From positions 62,001-126,000 of the forward strand of contig CAWIJJ010000013.1 in NCBI GenBank assembly GCA_963836425.1: DNA of 64,000 bases. Direction: 5' to 3'. The stretch is from CAWIJJ01 sp963836425. Lineage in GTDB: Bacteria > Acidobacteriota > Terriglobia > Bryobacterales > Bryobacteraceae. The translations under genes and the position numbers were made by a program. Of this stretch, positions 35,057 to 42,739 are shown in pieces. Position 1 is the first letter of the stretch. Each line of letters starts with the position of its first letter. Below the pieces are notes generated by a model. The model was not told the origin of the DNA. It saw nothing but the letters and a program-made list of their open reading frames with translations, and did not search any database.

Positions 35057-35806
35057 TCAGGTTTTCTTTTTGCGGAAACGTTCGCGATGGGCGGCGGTCA
35101 TTTTCTCGGTGGCGTATTGGAAGATGAGGCGGGGGGCCTTGTCCTTGTAACGGAGGAGCAACTTCTCGACGGGCGCCGGCTCGCGCTTCCAGGACTCGCG
35201 CAGAAACCATCCGAGGCCCTGCTGCACCACCCGCTCGCGGTCCATCATGAGGGGCTCGACGGCAGCGAGGAGCGGGCGGACGGCGGCGCCGGTCTTGAGG
35301 GGTTCGAGCAGGGTGACCGGGACGGCGCGGCGCTGATACTTGTGGGGCGACTCGCGCCAGGCGGAAAGGGCATCCACCTCCACGACGTTCCGGGTGAGAA
35401 AGAGGCCGAGCACGCGGGCGCAGAATACGTCCGTATGGCCCCAGTTGCGGATGCCGCCGTCGAACCAGCCGCCGAGGCGGCGCAACACTTCGGGGGTGTA
35501 GGCGGCCTGCTCCCGTTCGGCGAGCAGAATGGCGGCGGAGGCTTCTTCGTATTTGCCGGTGCGCACGAGCAGGTCGCCAGCGTCGAGATAGGCGAGGGGG
35601 CCTGCCTGCTTCAGGCGCTGGCTCCAGTGGGCGATGGCTTCGGTCCATTCCGGATCCTCATGGTGGATGCCGTAGGCGTCGTAGCCTTCGCGGAAGTAGC
35701 GCGCATATTTGGCGGCGCGCGCGGGATCGGATTTTCGTTCGCAGAACGCGCGAACCTCGGCGGCGACGAGCGCGGCGGCGTCGCGGGCCGTTTGTGGTTT
35801 GGGCAT
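35057..35806 (-). CDS. DNA alkylation repair (AlkD-like, HEAT-type) protein
   Basis: The ATG at 35806 gives 249 residues; the longer frame to 35923 would overlap the divergent methyltransferase and is rejected. The helical protein matches the PF08713 DNA alkylation repair group: YFREGYDAYGIHHEDPEW, GDLLVRTGKYEEASAAILL, GGWFDGGIRNWGHTDVFCAR and VQQGLGWFLRESWKREP. AlkD-type glycosylases remove bulky N3/N7 alkyl bases. It shares a short divergent promoter with the methyltransferase gene. Confidence 0.82.
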   Translation of the reverse strand: MPKPQTARDAAALVAAEVRAFCERKSDPARAAKYARYFREGYDAYGIHHEDPEWTEAIAHWSQRLKQAGPLAYLDAGDLLVRTGKYEEASAAILLAEREQAAYTPEVLRRLGGWFDGGIRNWGHTDVFCARVLGLFLTRNVVEVDALSAWRESPHKYQRRAVPVTLLEPLKTGAAVRPLLAAVEPLMMDRERVVQQGLGWFLRESWKREPAPVEKLLLRYKDKAPRLIFQYATEKMTAAHRERFRKKKT

Positions 35807-35832
35807 GCGATCAGGTATTCTAGCGCGCGGCG
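35807..35832. promoter_or_regulatory. Shared divergent promoter (alkylation repair / methyltransferase)
   Basis: Only 26 bases separate the two start codons. The centre holds TATTCTA: read on plus it gives TATTCT (35816-35821) and on minus TAGAAT (35822-35817), so both -10 elements overlap. They end 11 and 10 bases before the two starts, so both messages would have leaders of only a few bases and no Shine-Dalgarno site. Confidence 0.5.
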
Positions 35833-36492
35833 ATGGCAATGACTCTGGCGGAGGCATGGCGGGGCGCGATTGCCGCGGCGGACTACGAAGAGCACATGCG
35901 CGCGGCGGGACAGGCGCAGGCAAATGCCGGGCTGGTGGACCGGTTCCTGCGCGAGGCGCCGCCGGGCGCGGATTCGGCGATACTGGTCGCGGGCGCAGGC
36001 ACCGGGCAGATGTTCGACTACCTGGAGCGGGCGGCGCTGTATCCGTTCCGCACCACGTTCACCGACATCAATCCGGCATTTCTCGAGCGGCTGGCGGAGC
36101 GGGTCGGCGGCGACCCGCGATTGCGTTTCGAAACCGTGCTGGACGATGTGGAAGCGAGCGGGCTGAAGGGCGGGTTCGCGCTGGCCATCGCGGTACTGGT
36201 GCTGGAGCATGTGGACTGGCGGAAGGCGGTGGCGACTTTGTGCCGCGTGGCCTCCCGGGTGTTCGTAGTGATTCAGGAAAACGCCGGCGGCGCGGCGCAC
36301 GTGAGGGTTCCGGTAGGGAGCGTGGCGGTGCTGCTGGAGGCGCATCCGCACGAGGTGCCGCGGAGCGACCTGGAGCGAGCGTTTACCGCTGCCGGATTCG
36401 CGGCGGTACGGGATGTGGCCGCGGCGGTAGCGGACGGCAAGCGGATGATCGCTATCGAATTCGCGGCGCGGGCGGCGGGCGAAGTACCATAA
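35833..36492 (+). CDS. Class I SAM-dependent methyltransferase
   Basis: The 219-residue protein has a Rossmann-type SAM domain: ILVAGAGTGQMFDYL (motif I, residues 50-64), FTDINPAFLERL (acidic loop after beta-2) and LAIAVLVLEHVDW (motif around beta-4). Substrate is unknown. It is divergent from the AlkD-like gene and lies 45 bases ahead of the MFS gene. Confidence 0.82.
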   Translation: MAMTLAEAWRGAIAAADYEEHMRAAGQAQANAGLVDRFLREAPPGADSAILVAGAGTGQMFDYLERAALYPFRTTFTDINPAFLERLAERVGGDPRLRFETVLDDVEASGLKGGFALAIAVLVLEHVDWRKAVATLCRVASRVFVVIQENAGGAAHVRVPVGSVAVLLEAHPHEVPRSDLERAFTAAGFAAVRDVAAAVADGKRMIAIEFAARAAGEVP

Positions 36493-36537
36493 CAGAGAAC
36501 CCATGCGACGGACCGATCCCCTCACCCCGGTGCGCCT

Positions 36538-37797
36538 TTGAGCACCACCCTTGCCGGCCTGCTCCGCCACAATCGCAACTACCGGTACACATGGATGGGA
36601 CAGGTGGTCAGCGAAACCGGAGACTACTTCAATAACATTGCGGTGTTTGCGCTGGTGCTGGAGAAAGGCGGCTCGGGGCTGGTGGTGTCCGGGGTAATGC
36701 TGTCGCGCGCCATTCCGGCCATGCTGGCGGGTCCGGTGGCGGGAGTTCTGCTGGACCGGATGGACCGGCGCCGGATCATGATTGCGAGCGACCTGGTGCG
36801 GGCGGCGGTAGCGCTGGGGTTCCTGCTGACAATCCACGAGCCGACGCCATGGCTGCTGTACGTGTTGAGCGCGGCGCTGATGTTCGCGTCCCCGTTCTTC
36901 ACGAGCGGGCGCGCGGCGATTCTGCCGACGATCGCCACTCCCGACGAATTGCACGCGGCCAATTCCATCACCCAAACGACGCAGTGGGCCACACTGACGG
37001 CGGGCACCCTGCTGGCCGGCTTCAGCGCGGCGCGCTTCGGGTATCAGTGGGCATTTCTGATTAACGCCTCGTCGTTCCTGTTTTCCGCCTGGGCGGTGTG
37101 GAAGATTCACATGCCGGGCGGGTTCCGCGCGGAGCGGCGCGTGGCGGCGGGATTGCGTCCCTGGCACGAGTATACCGAGGGGCTGGTCTATCTTCGGTCG
37201 GTGCCGCTGATGGTGGGGATTGCGATGATCTCGGTGGGTTGGGCGATGGGCGGAGGGGCGGCGCAGATCCTTTTCGCGCTTTTTGGGGAGCAGGTTTTTC
37301 ACCGCGGCCCTTCAGGCATAGGAGCGATCTGGGGGTTCGCCGGGGTGGGGCTGCTGATCGGCGGCGGGCTGGGACACTGGGTGGGGCGCTCGGTGGGATT
37401 TCCGGGCTATAAGCGGGCGGTGACCATTTCGTATATCGTCCACGGGGCCACCTATATGATGTTCAGCCAGGCCGGTTCGTTTTCGTTGGCGCTGGTGGCG
37501 ATGATGTTCTCGCGGGTAGGGATGGCGGTGACTTCGGTGCTGAACAACGTACAGTTGCTGCGCCACACGCCGAACGAGTTCCGGGGCCGGGTTTTCGCGA
37601 CCATGGAGTCGCTGCGATGGTCTGTGATGATCGTATCGATGGCGGCGGCGGGAATCGCGTCGCAGTATACGGGGCCACGCACGATCGGGCTGGTGGCGGG
37701 GGCGTTCGGCCTGGTGACGGCGTTAGCCTGGGGCTGGCTGGACTGGAGCGGGCGGCTGCCGGAGCCGGTGGCGCGGGCCAAGGACGACCGGCCATGA
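36538..37797 (+). CDS. MFS transporter (enterobactin-exporter/MFS_3 type)
   Basis: The 419-residue protein starts at a TTG (36538), because no in-frame ATG or GTG exists nearby that keeps the N-terminus RHNRNYRYTWMGQVVSETGD. It has about 12 hydrophobic segments, the MFS loop motif DRMDRRRIMIASDLVRA and a second HTPNEFRGRVFATMES in the middle loop. This family usually exports siderophores or drugs; the cargo is unknown. The TGA overlaps the ATG of the next gene, so they are coupled. Confidence 0.85.
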   Translation: MSTTLAGLLRHNRNYRYTWMGQVVSETGDYFNNIAVFALVLEKGGSGLVVSGVMLSRAIPAMLAGPVAGVLLDRMDRRRIMIASDLVRAAVALGFLLTIHEPTPWLLYVLSAALMFASPFFTSGRAAILPTIATPDELHAANSITQTTQWATLTAGTLLAGFSAARFGYQWAFLINASSFLFSAWAVWKIHMPGGFRAERRVAAGLRPWHEYTEGLVYLRSVPLMVGIAMISVGWAMGGGAAQILFALFGEQVFHRGPSGIGAIWGFAGVGLLIGGGLGHWVGRSVGFPGYKRAVTISYIVHGATYMMFSQAGSFSLALVAMMFSRVGMAVTSVLNNVQLLRHTPNEFRGRVFATMESLRWSVMIVSMAAAGIASQYTGPRTIGLVAGAFGLVTALAWGWLDWSGRLPEPVARAKDDRP

Positions 37798-38741
37798 GCC
37801 TGGACCAGGCGGCTATTGCCGAGACTTACGGGCTGATCCGGCCACACATTAGGCGCACGCCGGTAATGGGCGTCGATGGCGCGGATTTCGGGCTGGCCGG
37901 CACGGATTTGACGCTGAAGCTGGAACTGGTACAGCACTCGGGTTCGTTCAAGGCGCGGGGGGCGTTTGCGAACCTGCTGCGGAGAGAGGCGCCGGCGGCG
38001 GGAGTGGTAGCGGCTTCGGGAGGCAACCACGGGGCGGCGGTGGCGTACGCGGCGATGAAACTGGGGCGGCGGGCCACGATCTTCGTTCCGCGCGTTTCTT
38101 CTCCTGCCAAGATCGAGCGCATTCGCGGGTATGGAGCCGAACTGGTGATTATTGGCGATCGTTACGACGATGCGCTGGAGGCGAGCCGGAAATGGGCGGC
38201 GGAATCGGGGGCGCTGCCGGTCCACGCCTATGAGCAGGAGGAGACGCTGCTGGGTCAGGCGACGGTTGGGCTCGAATTCGAAGAGCAGGCGCCGCAACTG
38301 GACACTTTGCTGGTGGCGGTGGGAGGGGGCGGGTTGATTGGAGGAATCGCGGCGTGGTACCGGGGGAGAGTGCGGCTGGTAGCGGTGGAACCGGAGGCGG
38401 CGCCGACGCTGGCCCGCGCGCTCGAAGCCGGCCGGCCGGTGGACGCGCCGGCGGGAGGGATCGCGGCCGATTCGCTGGCACCGAAGCGGGTGGGAGAGAT
38501 GATGTTTCCGCTGGCGCAACAATTTGTCAGCAAGGTGGCGCTGGTAACCGATGAGGCTATCATGGCGGCGCAGCAGGCATTGTGGGGAAACCTGCGGGTG
38601 GCGGCGGAGCCGGGCGGAGCGGCGGCGACGGCTGCACTGCTTTCGGGGCGGTACCGGCCGGAACCCGGCGAACGAGTGGGAGTGGTGGTGTGCGGCGGCA
38701 ATACGGATGCGGTACGGCTGGGGAGCGCGGCAGGGGTCTGA
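37794..38741 (+). CDS. PLP-dependent threonine/serine dehydratase-like enzyme
   Basis: The 315-residue protein (ATG overlapping the MFS stop) is fold-type II: the PLP lysine is in SGSFKARGAF near residue 47, the substrate loop is ASGGNHGAAVAYAA, and the phosphate-binding loop is VAVGGGGLIGG. The size fits stand-alone biodegradative threonine or serine/racemase-type enzymes, without a regulatory ACT domain. Whether it deaminates Thr, Ser or racemises Ser cannot be told from sequence alone. Confidence 0.87.
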   Translation: MSLDQAAIAETYGLIRPHIRRTPVMGVDGADFGLAGTDLTLKLELVQHSGSFKARGAFANLLRREAPAAGVVAASGGNHGAAVAYAAMKLGRRATIFVPRVSSPAKIERIRGYGAELVIIGDRYDDALEASRKWAAESGALPVHAYEQEETLLGQATVGLEFEEQAPQLDTLLVAVGGGGLIGGIAAWYRGRVRLVAVEPEAAPTLARALEAGRPVDAPAGGIAADSLAPKRVGEMMFPLAQQFVSKVALVTDEAIMAAQQALWGNLRVAAEPGGAAATAALLSGRYRPEPGERVGVVVCGGNTDAVRLGSAAGV

Positions 38742-38783
38742 AGTTCTTGGGAAATCCGCCGATAAGGCAGACGGGAACCAAGA

Positions 38784-39779
38784 GTGCATTCAGATCCGGC
38801 TATCATCATTTCGGGTCCGCCAGAACCAGGTGCGGGACAGTTCCCCATTCTGGCGGCTGAAGACAACCCGGTGTTTCACTCGATGCTGCGCACGCTATTG
38901 GCGCGGTGGGGCTATACGGCGGTTATGGCCCGCGACGGGGACGAAGCGTGGAACGTGTTGCAGCGGCCCGACGCGCCGCGGATGGCGATCCTCGACTGGA
39001 TGATGCCCGGAATGGACGGAGTGCAAGTGTGCCGCCGGGTGCGGTCGGCGGCTCGCGAGCCATACACGTACATTCTGCTGCTGACGGCGCGGACGGAGTC
39101 GCGCGACCTGGTGGAAGGGATGGACGCCGGCGCGGACGATTACCTGACCAAGCCGTTCAATCCGCATGAGCTGCTCGCCCGCATCCGGGCGGGTATGCGC
39201 ATCCTGGAACTGGAACGGCAACTGGTGCTGGCGCGCGAGGCCTTGCGTGAACAGGCGACGCACGACGGCCTCACGATGGTGCTCAACCGGTCGGCGATCC
39301 TGGCGCTGATCGAGAAGGAGTTATTGCGTTGCGGCCGCGAGGGGCAGCCTTTGTCGCTGCTGCTGGTGGATCTGGACCGCTTCAAGCTGGTGAATGATAC
39401 GTACGGGCATCTGGCAGGAGATGCGGTGCTCCAGAAGGCGGCACAGCGGATGCACTCCTGCATGCGCTGCTACGACGCGATTGGCCGCTACGGAGGCGAG
39501 GAATTCCTGATTGTGTTGCCGGGCTGCGAGGGGCGTGACGCGGTGCTGCATGCCCAACGGATCCGCGCGGCGATTGGATCCGAGCCGTTCCGGGCCGACG
39601 GTGTTTCGCTGTCTGTGACTTGCAGCATCGGGGTGGCGTTCCGGGCCGGGTCCAGGATGCTGGACGCGCGAAGCCTTATGCACGAGGCGGATGAGGCGCT
39701 GTACCTTGCCAAGAACGCAGGCCGGAACCGCGTCGAGTTAGCGGGGGTTTTGGAATACTCGATTGGGGGCGGAAACTAA
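38784..39779 (+). CDS. Response regulator with GGDEF diguanylate cyclase domain
   Basis: Starting at GTG 38784, the 331-residue protein has a receiver domain (ILAAEDNPVFHSML, phospho-acceptor Asp in ILDWMMPGMDG near residue 72, KPF near 128), a linking helix, and a GGDEF domain with LVDLDRFKLVNDTYGHLAGD and the catalytic GGEEF near residue 237. It should make cyclic di-GMP in response to an unknown kinase. The adjacent DHp-only protein (39847) is an obvious candidate partner. Confidence 0.92.
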   Translation: MHSDPAIIISGPPEPGAGQFPILAAEDNPVFHSMLRTLLARWGYTAVMARDGDEAWNVLQRPDAPRMAILDWMMPGMDGVQVCRRVRSAAREPYTYILLLTARTESRDLVEGMDAGADDYLTKPFNPHELLARIRAGMRILELERQLVLAREALREQATHDGLTMVLNRSAILALIEKELLRCGREGQPLSLLLVDLDRFKLVNDTYGHLAGDAVLQKAAQRMHSCMRCYDAIGRYGGEEFLIVLPGCEGRDAVLHAQRIRAAIGSEPFRADGVSLSVTCSIGVAFRAGSRMLDARSLMHEADEALYLAKNAGRNRVELAGVLEYSIGGGN

Positions 39780-39846
39780 AGCGGCAGAAAGGACAAGAAC
39801 GAGCTTTTCTTAGGAAGGATGGCGCGTTATACTGAACCGCATTGCG

Positions 39847-40146
39847 GTGAACCCAGGAATGACGGAACCCAGGCAGACGCGAAAAACAGAAGAAATTTTC
39901 CGCAACCTCGTTCACGACCTCAGGCAGCCGCTGGGCGCGATCGAAACCTGCGCCTACATTTTACAGTTGAAGGCGCGTGACTTTTCGCCGGCCGCGGCGG
40001 CACAACTGCAAACCATCGAGGCCCAGGTTCAGGAAGCGGCGAGGATGCTGGAACAGGCATGTGCGGAGATGGGGCGCCTGAAGGCTCAGCGGACGGAGGT
40101 TCCGAATCTGGCCTTCACAAACTCCAACACGGCCGGTGTGACGTAG
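39847..40146 (+). CDS. Stand-alone histidine-kinase dimerisation (DHp) protein without ATPase
   Basis: The 99-residue frame begins at GTG 39847 (alternatively ATG 39859). It contains an H-box-like LVHDLRQPLGAIETCAYIL around residues 22-40 followed by a second helix LQTIEAQVQEAARMLEQA, the two helices of a HisKA dimerisation domain. There is no ATP-binding domain. It could be a phosphotransfer or decoy protein for the response regulator encoded just upstream, or a truncated kinase. Its last 60 bases overlap the convergent gene at 40086. Confidence 0.6.
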   Translation: MNPGMTEPRQTRKTEEIFRNLVHDLRQPLGAIETCAYILQLKARDFSPAAAAQLQTIEAQVQEAARMLEQACAEMGRLKAQRTEVPNLAFTNSNTAGVT

Positions 40147-40700
40147 CGGGGAGGAGTTACCGGGAACTGGGGCTTGTCGTCCCACAAACCGCGCGAGACA
40201 TGCGCCCACAGTGGCGCGTTGATGCCGCGATCGATGACGAGGAAGGCATCGGCGCGATCCATATACCGCAAACTGGAGGGCTTGAAATCTTCGCAGGAGA
40301 AATCGAGCAGCATCAGGAAGACGTCCGGTTGAACGATTTCAAGGATACTGTTGGACTCGACGATCACATTCTGATTCTGGTCGAGAATCTTCCGAAGCAC
40401 CTCCTGGGCGCGCTTGAGTTCGCCTGACGGCACTCTCAGCCAGAAGGCGCGGGAGGCTCCGGCGGCAAAGAAGCGGCCCGAATCGGTGGTGGTGGCTTCG
40501 TACTCTTCGGTGAGGGCGAAGGGGTGATCGGGTTCCTGGGGCGCGCAGCCACACGCTTCTCCCTTGTCGGTACAGACGCCGTGTCCATACTGGGTGATCT
40601 TCAACGCCGCCCAATTGCGGTCGCGGGAGCGCCGGATCAGGCCGGCGACGACGGACGTTTTACCGATGTTGCGCGAATGGCCGCCAACGACAACCAGCAT
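40086..40700 (-). CDS. MobB-like P-loop GTPase
   Basis: The 204-residue protein begins MLVVVGGHSRNIGKTSVVAG, a P-loop of the SIMIBI type (GHSRNIGKTS, residues 7-16), then a cysteine-bearing insert (TDKGEACGCAP) and the strand NVIVESNS. This matches MobB-like molybdopterin-guanine dinucleotide biosynthesis GTPases, though the length and insert differ. The ATG directly abuts the lpxD stop, so it is the second gene of that unit. A role in Mo cofactor loading would suit the Mo genes at 49-61 kb. Confidence 0.6.
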   Translation of the reverse strand: MLVVVGGHSRNIGKTSVVAGLIRRSRDRNWAALKITQYGHGVCTDKGEACGCAPQEPDHPFALTEEYEATTTDSGRFFAAGASRAFWLRVPSGELKRAQEVLRKILDQNQNVIVESNSILEIVQPDVFLMLLDFSCEDFKPSSLRYMDRADAFLVIDRGINAPLWAHVSRGLWDDKPQFPVTPPRYVTPAVLEFVKARFGTSVR

Positions 40701-41729
40701 TCAGCCGCGCCTCTCGATCTCGGCAACCCGGCGCTTCAGTTCGGCGAGCTGGCGGCGGAGGTCGGGCAGTTTGGCAAGGTTGGCGAGTTGCTCCAGGTGC
40801 TGGCGAAGCGGACGTGCCGGAGTACCCCAAACGGTTTCGCCGGAGCGCACGATCTTGGACGTCAGCACGCCGCAGCCGGAGCCGAGGGTGGCGCGGGATT
40901 CGATCCGGGCTTTGTCCCCGATGCCCACCTGCCCGCCGATTACGGCATAATCTTCGACGACCACGCCGCCGGAGAAGCCGGTCTGGGCGGCCACCACTAC
41001 GTGCCGCCCGATGCGGCAATTGTGTCCCACGTGCACCATGTTATCGAGTTTTGTTCCCTCACCGATTGAGGTGACCCCGAGGGCGGCGCGGTCAACGCAG
41101 GAATTCGCGCCGATTTCAACGAAGTCGCCGATCTCCACGCGGCCGATTTGGGGGAATTTGTGCCAGCGGTCGCGGTCCATGACGTAGCCGAAGCCGTCGG
41201 CGCCGATCACCGCTCCCGAGTGAATGATGGAGCCGCGGCCGATGTCGACGTTATCGTAAACGGTCACATTGGGGTGGAGCACGCAGCCTTCGCCCATGGC
41301 CACGCGTTTTCCCACGATGCAGCCGGCTCCGATGCTGCTGGCGACGCCGATCCGGCAGCCATCGCCGATGACCGCGTGGGCGGCGATATGGACCAGGGCA
41401 CCGAGTTCGACGTCCTTGCCGACGACGGCCGTGGTGTGCACGCCGGGGGTGAGTTCTTCGGTGGGATAGAAGCGGCTCATGGCGCGTGCGAAAGCGGTAC
41501 GGGGATCGGGCACGCGGATGACGGTGCGATAGCTTGGAGATGGCCAGTCCGGGGATACCAGCAGGCAGCCCGCAGCCGAACTCTGCGACTGCGCGGCAGC
41601 TTTGCGGCCGCCCACGAAGGAGACGTCGGCCGAGCCGGCGGTCTCAAGCGGGGCCACTCCGGTTATTTCTTTTTCGCCGTCGCCTTCGTAGGTCGCGCCG
41701 AGCCATTCGGCCAATTCGCGAACTCGCAT
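40701..41729 (-). CDS. lpxD: UDP-3-O-(3-hydroxyacyl)glucosamine N-acyltransferase LpxD
   Basis: The 342-residue protein has the LpxD layout: an N-terminal uridine-binding domain (LAEWLGATYEGDG, SFVGGRKAAAQ), a left-handed beta-helix of hexapeptide repeats, and a C-terminal coiled coil (KLPDLRRQLAELKRRVAEIE). The catalytic histidine lies in DNMVHVGHNC at residues 229-238. It adds the N-linked acyl chain in lipid A synthesis, proving an outer membrane. It is divergent from lpxA with an 18-base gap. Confidence 0.95.
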   Translation of the reverse strand: MRVRELAEWLGATYEGDGEKEITGVAPLETAGSADVSFVGGRKAAAQSQSSAAGCLLVSPDWPSPSYRTVIRVPDPRTAFARAMSRFYPTEELTPGVHTTAVVGKDVELGALVHIAAHAVIGDGCRIGVASSIGAGCIVGKRVAMGEGCVLHPNVTVYDNVDIGRGSIIHSGAVIGADGFGYVMDRDRWHKFPQIGRVEIGDFVEIGANSCVDRAALGVTSIGEGTKLDNMVHVGHNCRIGRHVVVAAQTGFSGGVVVEDYAVIGGQVGIGDKARIESRATLGSGCGVLTSKIVRSGETVWGTPARPLRQHLEQLANLAKLPDLRRQLAELKRRVAEIERRG

Positions 41730-41747
41730 GACTTATCATACAAATTC
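41730..41747. promoter_or_regulatory. Shared divergent promoter between lpxD and lpxA
   Basis: Between the two start codons there are only 18 bases. The centre TTATCATAC gives TATCAT (41734-41739) on plus, ending 8 bases before the lpxA ATG, and TATGAT (41740-41735) on minus, ending 5 bases before the lpxD ATG. The two -10 hexamers thus occupy the same bases, and both messages would be leaderless or nearly so. No Shine-Dalgarno site is present on either side. Confidence 0.6.
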
Positions 41748-42536
41748 ATGGCACTTGATCCTTCCGCGGCGATAGCGCCGACGGCTCGAATCGATCCCGG
41801 CGCCGTAGTGGGACCGGGCACGCGGATCGGCGAATTTTGCGTGATCGAAGCGGATGTCGAGATTGGCGCGGGCTGCCTGCTCGAGCCTTACGTATACGTG
41901 AAACGCTGGACCATGCTGGGAGACGGCAACGAGATTTCGGCCGGGACGGTACTCGGGACGGACCCGCTGGACAAAGGGTTCACCGGCGAACGCAGCTATC
42001 TGCGGATCGGCAACCGGAACCGGATCCGGGAACACTACACGATTTCACGCGGCACGGCTCCGGAATCGACAACGGAGATCGGCGACGACAACTATATCAT
42101 GACGTCCGGGCACATCGCCCACAACTGCCGGGTGGGTAGCGGCGTGGTGATTGCGAGTTGCGCGCTGCTGGCCGGGTACGTGGAGGTGGAGGACTTGGCG
42201 TTCATCTCGGGCGGGGTGGTGATTCACCAGTTTTCGCGGATCGGGAGGCTGGCGATGATCGGGGGAAACACTCGGGTGAACAGCGACGTTCCGCCCTTTT
42301 TTCTGTACAGCGGATTCAACGTGGAAGCCAAGGGATTGAACGTGGTAGGGCTGAAACGGGCGGGGTTCAAGGCATCCGACCTGGCGGTGCTGAAGAAGGC
42401 GTACCAGGTGCTGTACCGTTCCGGGCTCAAGCTCGAAGAGGCGCTCACGAAAATCGAGACCGAAATTGCCACGCCCGAAGCGCTGCACCTTGCGGCGTTC
42501 ATCCGGGGCAGCCGGCGGGGCATCTGCCGGGAATGA
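41748..42536 (+). CDS. lpxA: UDP-N-acetylglucosamine O-acyltransferase LpxA
   Basis: The 262-residue protein is a hexapeptide-repeat beta-helix with the LpxA features: AAIAPTARIDPGAVVGPGT at the start, AGTVLGTDPLDKGFTGE, and the catalytic His125 in SGHIAHNCRVG, at the same number as E. coli LpxA. A helical C-terminal domain follows (FKASDLAVLKKAYQVLYRSG). It catalyses the first step of lipid A synthesis. It shares its promoter region with lpxD; usual neighbours fabZ and lpxB are absent. Confidence 0.95.
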   Translation: MALDPSAAIAPTARIDPGAVVGPGTRIGEFCVIEADVEIGAGCLLEPYVYVKRWTMLGDGNEISAGTVLGTDPLDKGFTGERSYLRIGNRNRIREHYTISRGTAPESTTEIGDDNYIMTSGHIAHNCRVGSGVVIASCALLAGYVEVEDLAFISGGVVIHQFSRIGRLAMIGGNTRVNSDVPPFFLYSGFNVEAKGLNVVGLKRAGFKASDLAVLKKAYQVLYRSGLKLEEALTKIETEIATPEALHLAAFIRGSRRGICRE

Positions 42537-42606
42537 CGGGATAAGTACACTTTCGCGGAGTGTACATGGGCGGCGGACCGGCAGGCAGCGCCTTCCCTGG
42601 AATTCA

Positions 42607-42636
42607 TTGAATTCCGATGCGTATATCTCTTATACT
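42607..42636 (+). promoter_or_regulatory. Sigma-70 promoter of the pyrophosphatase gene
   Basis: TTGAAT (42607-42612) and TATACT (42631-42636) are separated by 18 bases. Transcription should start near 42643, giving a leader of about 97 bases that has a GGCCC/GGGCC stem near 42670-42690 before the AGGAGG site at 42724-42729. I could not match the leader to a known riboswitch, including fluoride (crcB). Confidence 0.6.
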
Positions 42637-42739
42637 GTGTGGTCAGTGATCTCGGGTGTTTAGTCACAGCACCGGCCCCCTTTGGGCACGGGCCCGCTTT
42701 TTCCGGGAGTCGGGCGATCCTGTAGGAGGACTTCAGTCA

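Noticed and set aside
42644..42739. Possible fluoride or other riboswitch in the pyrophosphatase leader
   Set aside because: The leader has a short GC stem but not the conserved bases of the crcB motif; I see no match to a known riboswitch.
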